From Oscillospiraceae bacterium (GTDB lineage: Bacteria > Bacillota > Clostridia > Oscillospirales > Ruminococcaceae), in assembly GCA_014799325.1 (NCBI GenBank), contig JAAVIE010000073.1, positions 1 to 34,955 of the forward strand: 34,955 bases of DNA. Reading direction: 5' to 3'. This document shows positions 23,293 through 30,649 of this stretch, piece after piece; position 1 is the stretch's first letter; every line of letters begins with the position of its first letter. Position numbers and translations under genes: made by a program. The notes beneath the pieces are model-generated. The model did not search any database. It saw only the letters and a list, made by a program, of their open reading frames with translations, and had not been told where the DNA came from.

Positions 23293-26200
23293 TTATTCAT
23301 CAGTTTCTGCTTCGGTATCTGCAGGAGGTTCGTCAGGCTCTGTCTCCTGATCGGGTTCAGTAGGTTCAGCGGGTTCAGTGGGTTCCGTCTCCTGTTCGGT
23401 GGTATCTGCCGGTTCGGTCTCGCTGGCACCATTGGAGATTGAGCTGATGTTGCTTCTGCTGATATAGTTCTGGATTCCCTTTACTATTCTTGCAGCAATA
23501 TTTTTCTGATGCTCGGCATTTGCAAGGGCAAGGGCGTCCTCCTGGTTGCTGACAAATGCCATTTCAACAAGAATTGAGGGGAAATCCTGCTGTAAGGTCA
23601 CCCAATAATAGCTATACTTCGGGCCTCTGTTTTTATCTGCGCCGTCACTATATACGTTGTTAGTAAAGTAATCGGAGATCTGCGACGAAACCGATGAAGC
23701 CAGAGGCTGGCTGAATGGTGTGAAGTAGTAGGCTTCTGTTCCCCTTACAGATTCGTTTCCCTGTATTTTGTTGGAATGAATGGAAATAAACAGATCTATT
23801 CCGTAAGGTCTCAATAAATTGGGTCTGTCTTCGGTATCACATACCTCACTTTCGGTTTTCAGCCTTACAACGTTTGCGCCCAAAGCTTTAAGCTGACTTT
23901 CAAGCTCCTTGGCAACCGCTAAGTTTGCGTCTACCTCTCTGATAAATCCTATTGAGCCGGGGTCGTAAACTCCGGGTCTTGTGTAACCGTGACCGGGATC
24001 TATTCCTATTGTCATTCCCTCCAATGAATTGGTGAGGATCTTGAATTTCAGAAGCAGATCTCCGTCATCATCATAGGTCGCGCCGCAGCCCGAATAAACC
24101 CCCGGCTGACGGAGTGTAAGCACCATTCGAAATCTCGGTATACCGTCTATAGTGACAGTTTCCCACTTTCCGCTGCTGAAAACATAGTTGTATTCAAAGC
24201 TTGGCAGTTTAGTTACCGAGGTAATATTATCAAAGGTAATATACACTTGTGTAGCGGTAAAATTATTGAGGAAATAATCACCTTCACCGCCGCCATAGTA
24301 GTTATTCCCCACAAACTCAATGTTGTAGCCGATTTTATAATCAAGCTTGATCTTGAAATAAGAATATCTGCCGCTTGTGCCTGTGGATTTCACGAACAGA
24401 GCATTTTCGCCTAAGCCCGTATCTGCAAAGGAGGTGGCAGTTGAGGTTTTATAGCGTTTGCCGCTTTCGGTGATATAGTAATCTCCCGATGTGGTCAGAA
24501 GATAATCTAATGTACCTGCGGGCTGCTGCGCGAAATCGGGAGTGGGAGCTCCGCCTAATGTGTTGCCGTTGTATACTGTCGTATAATCCTTGGAAATTCT
24601 CACATACTGAACATTTTCCGTGTTGGAATGAACGGGATCCATGGTTCCCACGATCTCGCCCGATCCTGCGGAATTCTGGTCGCCCATAACAGTCTCAATG
24701 GGCTTGGGAGGTTCGGGAAGAGCCAATACCTTTACAGAAGCGCCATACAGCGACTGCTGATAGCCTGCATACTCGGAGGTAACAACGATAGAACCGAGAG
24801 CCTGCTCCTGTCCGATAATTCCTTCAGGTACGGTGTAATATCCTGTGAACAGCTTGTAGGAGCTGTTGATGTTTTCGTCGGTCTTGCTGTCACTTTCCTG
24901 AAGCTTGATAGTTTTTCCGTTGAGGGAAGCCGTTACATTGGCACCCTCATAGGCTGTACAGGTTATCTCTATCTTGCTTCCGCCGTTGACGGAAAGGGAT
25001 TTTCCCTCTGCAATAGAAGCATCAAGGGATTTTATTGTGATTATCTTTCGTTCAATGCGGTACTGATAAGCTGTTCCCTTGTGCTCTATGGTGAAAGTGT
25101 TCATACCTATGTCAAGGGGTTCTTCAAAGTAGAAATAGCCTGCTTCGTTAAGGGTAACGTTCATACCGTTGAACAGCACCTCAAAGTTTTCGTCAAAGGT
25201 ACCCATAAAGTCAACATAGGAATCGTAAGTCACAAAGTTCAGCATTGAGGGAGACTGCATTCTCAGCTCCTCAAAAAGGGTGTCCTCGTTTATCTGATCG
25301 CCGTAGAATTTCGTTATGTTGTCGGTGGTGTCGGTATCGGTGAGCAGAGCTTCGCAGGAGTGGAAAACGCTGCCGCCGAAAGCGGACAGTTCCTTTGCTA
25401 CCTTAAGCTGCTTCAGAAGCTGATCCACGCCTCCCCAGCCTTCCATGTCGCTGCCCTGATTTTCGTTGAAGTGTACAACGTAAAGGGTAAGTCCGTTTTC
25501 CTTTGCAAGGTCGTTCCACCATTCGGTAACATTTTCAAAGGGCAGAATGGAGCTTGTGAGAGAGCCGTAAGCGTTGACTGCGCAGAAATCCGCATAGCCC
25601 TTTTCCGCGTACTTTTTGGTATCGGAAAAACCGTCGTAGAAAGCCTGTACAGGGTCGGCAGTGTCGCTTCCCTCTTCGTTGTCGTCGCTGTTCGCCCACA
25701 TATCGTTTATCAGCATACCTACGGGAATGCTGTTATCGGTGATGTGAATGACCTCGCTTACAGCGGAAAAATACATCTCGTTGGAATCGTAGAGCCAGTT
25801 TTCATAGCCTATTCCCGAGCCGTTTTTCATATAGTCCTCAAAGCTTTCGGAGGATCTTTCGCCGTAGTAATTGTCTATGAGAATACCGTCGCACTTATAT
25901 TTAAGGGTGAAACGGTGGGTATTTGAGATAACATAGTCCAGCTTATCTTCATTTTTTTCGGCGCCGTTCAGCAGGTAATTCAGATCAAGTATCATATAAG
26001 CGCGGAAATTGTTCTGCTGCGCCTTGTTCAGCACAAGGGATATATAATCGTCCTCATCTGTGGAGTTCATATCCGTGTTGTAATACGCCTTATCCTCGTA
26101 TACCGTATTTATATAAACAGTGTTAAGCCCTATCATGGCAAGATCGGCGAAAAGAGCGTCCAGCTCTTCTTCAACGGTCATTTCCTCCTCATTATCCTCT

Positions 26201-26406
26201 TTGAGGAAATCAACGGTAGGGGTTATCACAGTTGCCCTGACATTTTTCGGCAGGAAAAAGTTTGTGGTTGCTTGTACGGGCTCTGTGACCTGATCAGGTT
26301 CCGTGGCAGGCTCGTTTTCATCAGGAGCTTCTTCCGCGTATATACTTAGTTGAGAAAAGATGATAGATACCGCTGCTATTGCGGCAATAAACTTTTTTCC
26401 GAACAT
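23293..26406 (-). CDS. Secreted GHL10-like glycosidase / N-acetylmuramoyl-L-alanine amidase fusion
   Basis: Start is ATG at 26406 (MFGKKFIAAIAAVSIIF) after AAAAGGAAG; 1037 residues. A signal peptide ends near SIYAEE. From about 50 to 390 is a GHL10-type barrel domain (FADLAMIGLNTVYINTVY, FRAYMILDLNY, FCAVNAYGSL). Then come beta-rich Ig/SH3-like regions with a Gly-rich carbohydrate-binding look (about 400-780). From about 795 to 985 is an amidase_3 domain with zinc ligands in GIDPGHG, IREVDANL and ISIHSN and catalytic Glu in LVEMAFVSN. The tail is an acidic TEPTEPAEPTEPDQETEP repeat. It should cut peptidoglycan side chains outside the cell. It follows the glucosaminidase-like gene by 50 bases. 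Confidence 0.9.
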   Translation of the reverse strand: MFGKKFIAAIAAVSIIFSQLSIYAEEAPDENEPATEPDQVTEPVQATTNFFLPKNVRATVITPTVDFLKEDNEEEMTVEEELDALFADLAMIGLNTVYINTVYEDKAYYNTDMNSTDEDDYISLVLNKAQQNNFRAYMILDLNYLLNGAEKNEDKLDYVISNTHRFTLKYKCDGILIDNYYGERSSESFEDYMKNGSGIGYENWLYDSNEMYFSAVSEVIHITDNSIPVGMLINDMWANSDDNEEGSDTADPVQAFYDGFSDTKKYAEKGYADFCAVNAYGSLTSSILPFENVTEWWNDLAKENGLTLYVVHFNENQGSDMEGWGGVDQLLKQLKVAKELSAFGGSVFHSCEALLTDTDTTDNITKFYGDQINEDTLFEELRMQSPSMLNFVTYDSYVDFMGTFDENFEVLFNGMNVTLNEAGYFYFEEPLDIGMNTFTIEHKGTAYQYRIERKIITIKSLDASIAEGKSLSVNGGSKIEITCTAYEGANVTASLNGKTIKLQESDSKTDENINSSYKLFTGYYTVPEGIIGQEQALGSIVVTSEYAGYQQSLYGASVKVLALPEPPKPIETVMGDQNSAGSGEIVGTMDPVHSNTENVQYVRISKDYTTVYNGNTLGGAPTPDFAQQPAGTLDYLLTTSGDYYITESGKRYKTSTATSFADTGLGENALFVKSTGTSGRYSYFKIKLDYKIGYNIEFVGNNYYGGGEGDYFLNNFTATQVYITFDNITSVTKLPSFEYNYVFSSGKWETVTIDGIPRFRMVLTLRQPGVYSGCGATYDDDGDLLLKFKILTNSLEGMTIGIDPGHGYTRPGVYDPGSIGFIREVDANLAVAKELESQLKALGANVVRLKTESEVCDTEDRPNLLRPYGIDLFISIHSNKIQGNESVRGTEAYYFTPFSQPLASSVSSQISDYFTNNVYSDGADKNRGPKYSYYWVTLQQDFPSILVEMAFVSNQEDALALANAEHQKNIAARIVKGIQNYISRSNISSISNGASETEPADTTEQETEPTEPAEPTEPDQETEPDEPPADTEAETDE

Positions 26407-26456
26407 ATTAACTTCCTTTTTTATTTCTTTTTTATATTTATAGTGTATGGTCAAGA

Positions 26457-27419
26457 TCAATACTGCAAAACTCTGTAATAGATGTCAAGAATGGTGGGAC
26501 CGTAGTTTGCGCCTCCTGCCCAGCCTTTGCCTTCAGGATTTTCCTGCATTCCCAGCCATTCCCAGTATTCCGCGCAGCCTCTTTGTACATAGCCGAAACG
26601 CGGGTCGACTTGGGCGCCGTTTAAGGGGAGAGTGGAGCCGTATGCCTTTAAATGCTGTATCTGCGCTCTTATTCCCTCCTGAGGAGTATCAAAAATACAG
26701 CCGTGAATGCCTAATTGGGTAACTCCCAAGCCGCAGAAATTGTTGTCGTCAATGGTGACAACCGAGCCTGTTCCTGTCTTTTCAAATCTGAAATAGCCTG
26801 TTTCAACGCAGGACTGTGCAAAAGCTATGTCGCCTCTCACGCCTTCTGCTTCTCCCTCTGAAAGATAGTATGGTATCATGTCTATGATCCTTTGGTCTAC
26901 CTCGGGATTTACGGCTTTGATAAAGGCTCTCATCTGTTCTGCTGTAGCTACGCTTTTTCCCATAATGGGGGTAAGATCACCGTTGGGCGGTTCGGGCGGA
27001 GCAGGCGGTTCTGTAGTGGTGGTCGTGGTGGTTACTTCTGTGTATGCTGTGGTGGTAGTGGTTATTTCAGGCTCTGCTATGACCTCGGGGGGAGCGGGTT
27101 CGGGGTTAGAGGGTTCTTGTGGAACATATGCTGTTGCGGGAGCTTCCTCCTGATCCGTGGTATCGTCTGTGTCGCTTGTTCCCTCCGATTCGTCCGTTTT
27201 TTCCTCCATTACTGTGTTAAATTCTATATGTGCTGTTTCTGCGCCGGGATTTCCCATATTTGAGATCGGGATCGAAACAGGCGGCGCCGCAGTGTTCTCA
27301 GTAGCAAGCAAAATGCCCTCATATTCGTCCGCATTTATAACAATATCCAGTGTGGGAGAACTGCACCCGCTCAGCAGCAAGGAAACTGCGGCGATAAGTA
27401 TTATTGCTTTTTTCTTCAT
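26457..27419 (-). CDS. Lipoprotein glucosaminidase-like peptidoglycan hydrolase
   Basis: Start is ATG at 27419 after CGGAGA; 320 residues. The N-terminus KKKAIILIAAVSLLLSGCSS is a lipoprotein signal with lipobox LSGC. A Thr/Pro/Glu-rich linker (about 85-145) reaches through the wall. The C-terminal ~170 residues are a glucosaminidase domain: GDIAFAQSCVETGYFRFEKTG with catalytic-type Glu, DDNNFCGLGV, EGIRAQIQHLKAYGS and RYG-like RFGYVQRG. It should cleave glycan strands between N-acetylglucosamine and N-acetylmuramic acid. It is transcribed with the amidase from a consensus promoter. Confidence 0.9.
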   Translation of the reverse strand: MKKKAIILIAAVSLLLSGCSSPTLDIVINADEYEGILLATENTAAPPVSIPISNMGNPGAETAHIEFNTVMEEKTDESEGTSDTDDTTDQEEAPATAYVPQEPSNPEPAPPEVIAEPEITTTTTAYTEVTTTTTTTEPPAPPEPPNGDLTPIMGKSVATAEQMRAFIKAVNPEVDQRIIDMIPYYLSEGEAEGVRGDIAFAQSCVETGYFRFEKTGTGSVVTIDDNNFCGLGVTQLGIHGCIFDTPQEGIRAQIQHLKAYGSTLPLNGAQVDPRFGYVQRGCAEYWEWLGMQENPEGKGWAGGANYGPTILDIYYRVLQY

Positions 27420-27545
27420 GATATTCTCCGTTTTATGTATCAAGGCTTGCACTTTCGTAATAATTGCGTAATTATTGAAAGCACAATAAAGTATATTCCG
27501 AAAAAGAGGTAATATTTCTCTTTAAAAAAAGGCATATTTTTTTAT

Positions 27546-27574
27546 ATTATAACACAGTACTTTTGAAATGTCAA
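27546..27574 (-). promoter_or_regulatory. Consensus sigma-A promoter of the wall-hydrolase unit
   Basis: On the minus strand TTGACA (27569-27574) and TATAAT (27546-27551) are spaced by 17 bases, about 125 bases before the glucosaminidase ATG. Confidence 0.85.
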
Positions 27575-27619
27575 ATATTTTGTTTTGAGGTTCGGAATAA
27601 GGTGAAAAAGTAGGAAAAT

Positions 27620-27651
27620 AAAAAAGGACTGCGAAAAACCAGCCCTTTTTT
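27620..27651 (-). terminator. Terminator of the GntR-ABC operon
   Basis: AAAAAAGGACTG / CAGCCCTTTTTT arms with a short loop, 17 bases past the last permease stop and upstream of the wall-hydrolase promoter. Confidence 0.78.
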
Positions 27652-27668
27652 GTATATAAAAACAGTTT

Positions 27669-28337
27669 CTATACCTCTATATTTCTTACAGCTTTCTTCC
27701 CGAAAACAAAAGAAAGAATTATTACCGTCAATGACAACAAAGGTATTATGGCGTAGAAGATCAGTCTCATTGCAAAACCGGAAATTTTATAGGTAAGAAA
27801 ACTGATCACAGGCAATGCCATTATTCCCGCTGTTATCAGCATTATTACCAAATATACCGCCATTACCTTTCCCTGCATGCGGTATCCTATGACCATTACC
27901 GCAGAAAGCACCGCCATTTGCAGTAATGCTAAAATTATGGGCATCATTGTCATAGGCTCAGCAGGCAAGGTATAGACAGCTATACCGATGATATTAAAGA
28001 TCAGGGAAAACAGCATAAGTGCAAAAACTATAACGCCTGTTGCGGCAAGCTTTCCGCCAATTATCTCCCTGTCAGAAACAGGCATAGTCAGCTGTATTTT
28101 TGCCCAGCCGCTTTTTATATCATCGGAAAGGGTGTTCAGCAAGAAGGTGGAGCAGACTGTTATTGTGAGGTAGTTTATCAGACCGTAGTCCAACACTCCC
28201 ATAAGTCCCTCTATCTCCTCATTTGAAAATGAAAATTTTAACAGCCATATTACAATGTACAGCAGTATGATCAGTACCATTCCCAGCACGATCTGTATTC
28301 TGACATTGTAAATATCCTTTAATATAAGCCCCTTCAT
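27669..28337 (-). CDS. ABC-2 type permease subunit 2
   Basis: Start is ATG at 28337, overlapping the previous stop as ATGA; 222 residues. Six membrane segments with the ABC-2 layout: a short MKGLILKDIYNVRIQI start typical of bacterial ABC-2 exporters, a loop DDIKSGWAKIQLTMPVSDRE, and a C-terminal KKAVRNIEV. That loop resembles the family in which the permease works with an ATPase and a YtrA-type regulator, often in cell-envelope antibiotic response. It is the last gene of the operon. Confidence 0.8.
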   Translation of the reverse strand: MKGLILKDIYNVRIQIVLGMVLIILLYIVIWLLKFSFSNEEIEGLMGVLDYGLINYLTITVCSTFLLNTLSDDIKSGWAKIQLTMPVSDREIIGGKLAATGVIVFALMLFSLIFNIIGIAVYTLPAEPMTMMPIILALLQMAVLSAVMVIGYRMQGKVMAVYLVIMLITAGIMALPVISFLTYKISGFAMRLIFYAIIPLLSLTVIILSFVFGKKAVRNIEV

Positions 28338-29038
28338 CGACAAACATCACCCTTTCTGATCCTGCGGAGAAATAATACGTATACTATGGCATAGACGCCG
28401 ATAATCACTGCATAAAATAAGAGACCTAAGACCCATTCATAGCCTAACCATATCAAGTATTCTGTGAAATACCATATACAATACCCAAATGAACCTATTT
28501 TATCTATGGAAACCCCTATAAAAACATATGGAAGAACTACGAACAGCACAAAGCCGATAGCCACAATAAGTCCGGCTTTTTCAGCATTGCGTAAGGAAAT
28601 TGTGATAAGAGAAGTTATCCACCTCGATGCACCTAAAATCAATATATAAACCAAAAGAAGGATCGGATCAAAGGCTTGTTTGTCCAATAATCTCAATACG
28701 AGCTGCATCACCATACACATTGCAAAGCTTGTCGCTATTGATATTATATTTTTCACAAGTTCCACAAGAACAAAGGTTTTTTTTGAAATTCCCGACACAA
28801 GTACATAATCCGCAAATCTGCACTTGATGTCCGTTTCAAGACTGCGTCCCAACCATTCGGTGCATATGAACGCCGTAATCGCCTGCACCGCTCCGCAAAC
28901 AGGCGGCATTATTATATTGCCGTTCCAAAAACTCTTAAATAAGATAAAGCATACCGCCGTACCTAAAACCGTAATTATTCCTGCGCCCAGGAACCACTTT
29001 TTATTAAGCAGAAAACCACAATAGAGCAATCCCTTCAT
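28334..29038 (-). CDS. ABC-2 type permease subunit 1
   Basis: The 234-residue protein has six predicted membrane segments, starting MKGLLYCGFLLNKKWFLGAG and ending in a basic LFLRRIRKGDVCR tail. The cytoplasmic loop LGRSLETDIKCRFADYVLVS matches the DDIKSGWAKIQLTMPVS loop of the second permease, so the two are distant paralogues. It overlaps the ATPase gene by ATGA. Confidence 0.8.
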   Translation of the reverse strand: MKGLLYCGFLLNKKWFLGAGIITVLGTAVCFILFKSFWNGNIIMPPVCGAVQAITAFICTEWLGRSLETDIKCRFADYVLVSGISKKTFVLVELVKNIISIATSFAMCMVMQLVLRLLDKQAFDPILLLVYILILGASRWITSLITISLRNAEKAGLIVAIGFVLFVVLPYVFIGVSIDKIGSFGYCIWYFTEYLIWLGYEWVLGLLFYAVIIGVYAIVYVLFLRRIRKGDVCR

Positions 29039-29883
29039 CTGTTGTCCTCCTTAACATAAAACACCATTATTTCCTCAATGGTGGGAACATCGGCAGGTAT
29101 ATCGGGATATTTCAGGGCATTGACGGTGAGGACCTCATTTTGAAATCTTCCCTTTCTTACTCCGATAATGTCTGATTTGTCTATATTTGCAAGCTGCTCA
29201 TCTGTGCATTTCAAAATTCTGTGCTTGTCAAGCATATCATTGCGCTCCATTGTGAACACAATTTCTCCCTTGTGAATAAAGCAAATGTAGTCGGCAATGT
29301 GTTCAAGATCGCTTGTGATATGGGTAGACATCAGTATTGAGTGATTTTCGTTCTGCATAAATTCAAGAAAAATATCCAGAATTTCGGAGCGCACAACGGG
29401 GTCAAGTCCTCCCGTGGGTTCATCGAGAACCAACAGCTCTGTGCCGTGGGAAAGAGCCGCCGCTATGGACATTCTCATCGTCATGCCTCTGGAAAAGGTC
29501 TTGAACTTTTTATCCATAGGCAGATCAAATCTTTTGACATAATCAAAAAATCTGTCGCTGCTCCAGGTTTTGAAAATTTCCTTCATCACTCGGTCAAGCT
29601 GCTTGGCGTTAAGGTTTTCGGGAAATGCCAAGCCGTCAAATACCACACCGATTTTTTCCTTGGTTTCGGAAGACAGTTCCCTTGAATCCTCGCCCAAAAC
29701 GGTAATTTCACCCTCTCCGTCTTTAAGCAAGCCGAGAATCGCTTTAATGGTAGTGGTTTTTCCTGCGCCGTTTTCTCCGATAAATCCAACAACCGAACCT
29801 TTAGGTACGTTAAAGGAAACGTTTTTCAGCGTAAATTGCGGATATTGGCGTGTTATGTTATTTACCTCGATACAGTTTTCCAT
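29035..29883 (-). CDS. ABC transporter ATPase
   Basis: The 282-residue soluble ATPase has Walker A GENGAGKT at about 36-43, a signature-like FSRGMTMRM (not the usual LSGGQ), Walker B LLVLDEPTGGLDP and switch His in MSTHITSD. It lies 11 bases after the GntR gene, with GGGGAG five bases before its ATG. It should drive the two small permeases that follow. Systems with this order (GntR-ATPase-permease-permease) often protect against envelope-active compounds; the cargo is not known. Confidence 0.92.
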   Translation of the reverse strand: MENCIEVNNITRQYPQFTLKNVSFNVPKGSVVGFIGENGAGKTTTIKAILGLLKDGEGEITVLGEDSRELSSETKEKIGVVFDGLAFPENLNAKQLDRVMKEIFKTWSSDRFFDYVKRFDLPMDKKFKTFSRGMTMRMSIAAALSHGTELLVLDEPTGGLDPVVRSEILDIFLEFMQNENHSILMSTHITSDLEHIADYICFIHKGEIVFTMERNDMLDKHRILKCTDEQLANIDKSDIIGVRKGRFQNEVLTVNALKYPDIPADVPTIEEIMVFYVKEDNR

Positions 29884-29894
29884 AGTTTCTCCCC

Positions 29895-30266
29895 TTATTC
29901 TTCAAAATAAATGTCAAGAATTTCCGACAGCTCGGATTTTTCTATTCCGCTTCGCTTTGCGATTTCCACCGCTTTTGACAGCAATGTTTCGATTTCACGA
30001 AGGTTTATCTCCTTCAGCATTGCGGGGTCGGCGGCGGAAACAAAGCTGCCTCTTCCCGTAAAGGACTGTATAAAGCCCTCGGATTCAAGAATTTCATAGG
30101 CTCGTTTGGTGGTTATTACCGACACGCGCAGGTCTTGCGCCAGGGCGCGCATTGAGGGCAGGGCGTCGCCTTCTTTGAGGGTGCCCAATAGGATCATTCC
30201 CTTGATCTGCGAAGAAATTTGCTCGTAGATCGGCACTCCGCCCGAATTTGTGATGATAATGTTCAT
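29895..30266 (-). CDS. GntR regulator, YtrA subfamily
   Basis: The 123-residue protein has a winged helix at about 10-75 (PIYEQISSQIKGMILLG, SMRALAQDLRVSVITTKRAY, ESEGFIQSFTGRGSFV) and only a short C-terminal tail (~45 residues). That shortness is typical of YtrA regulators, which lack the large ligand domain of other GntR proteins. It leads its own ABC operon and has a palindromic operator over its promoter, so it should repress itself and the transporter. Confidence 0.93.
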   Translation of the reverse strand: MNIIITNSGGVPIYEQISSQIKGMILLGTLKEGDALPSMRALAQDLRVSVITTKRAYEILESEGFIQSFTGRGSFVSAADPAMLKEINLREIETLLSKAVEIAKRSGIEKSELSEILDIYFEE

Positions 30267-30309
30267 ATAGGTGTTCCTTTACAATGATTTGGCCGATAGA
30301 AAATATATT

Positions 30310-30337
30310 GTGTATATTCAATATATACAATATACAC
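30310..30337. promoter_or_regulatory. YtrA/GntR operator
   Basis: GTGTATATT (30310-30318) and AATATACAC (30329-30337) are a perfect 9-bp inverted repeat with a 10-base spacer. It covers the -10 box of the GntR promoter and reaches past the start site. GTGTA/TACAC arms are known for YtrA-type operators. Confidence 0.82.
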
Positions 30338-30357
30338 TATAATTACAATTTTGTCAA
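30329..30357 (-). promoter_or_regulatory. Sigma-A promoter of the GntR-ABC operon
   Basis: On the minus strand TTGACA (30352-30357) and TATATT (30329-30334) are spaced by 17 bases, about 60 bases before the GntR ATG. Confidence 0.85.
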
Positions 30358-30415
30358 GGGGTTTTTGCAAAAAGTCTGTAAAAATCTGTGGATTTTATGT
30401 CTCTATTAAAAAACT

Positions 30416-30438
30416 GATCCCCCGCCGCGCGAGGGATC
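30416..30438 (-). terminator. Terminator of the second ABC operon
   Basis: GATCCC/GGGATC arms with inner CGC/GCG pairs; on the minus strand AGTTTTTTAAT follows. It is more than 200 bases from the permease stop because a family I element lies between. The gap 30267-30648 holds the GntR promoter and operator, this terminator and that element, and no gene. Confidence 0.78.
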
Positions 30439-30463
30439 GATAATTATTCTGATAACAGTTTTT

Positions 30464-30649
30464 ATACTAATACCCATTTTGACATCAGATAAAATCTACT
30501 GTCAAAATTCTTCGGCTTTGCCGAAGGACCGCCAAGGGCGGTGGGTATGTGCGTTCAATACCTGAGGGAGCTTTACTCCCCTGCACTGCTGCATAGCGGC
30601 GGAGTGTTTAAAAAAGTAGCTTGGCTACTTTTTAAATAAGTATTAGTAT
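30464..30649. repeat. Multi-hairpin dispersed element, family I copy 2
   Basis: This 186-base copy has perfect 10-bp inverted ends ATACTAATAC (30464-30473) and GTATTAGTAT (30640-30649). It keeps the ATACCCA/TGGGTAT outer stem, the CCTTCGG-type and CCGCC/GGCGG hairpins and a longer last stem, AAAAAGTAGC/GCTACTTTTT. Bases differ from copy 1 mainly in loops and in positions that keep or strengthen pairing. Its right end touches the permease stop codon. Confidence 0.87.

Noticed and set aside
24628-25248. Plus-strand frame of 206 codons inside the amidase gene
   Set aside because: It is antisense to a well-supported secreted hydrolase and shows no domain or ribosome site.
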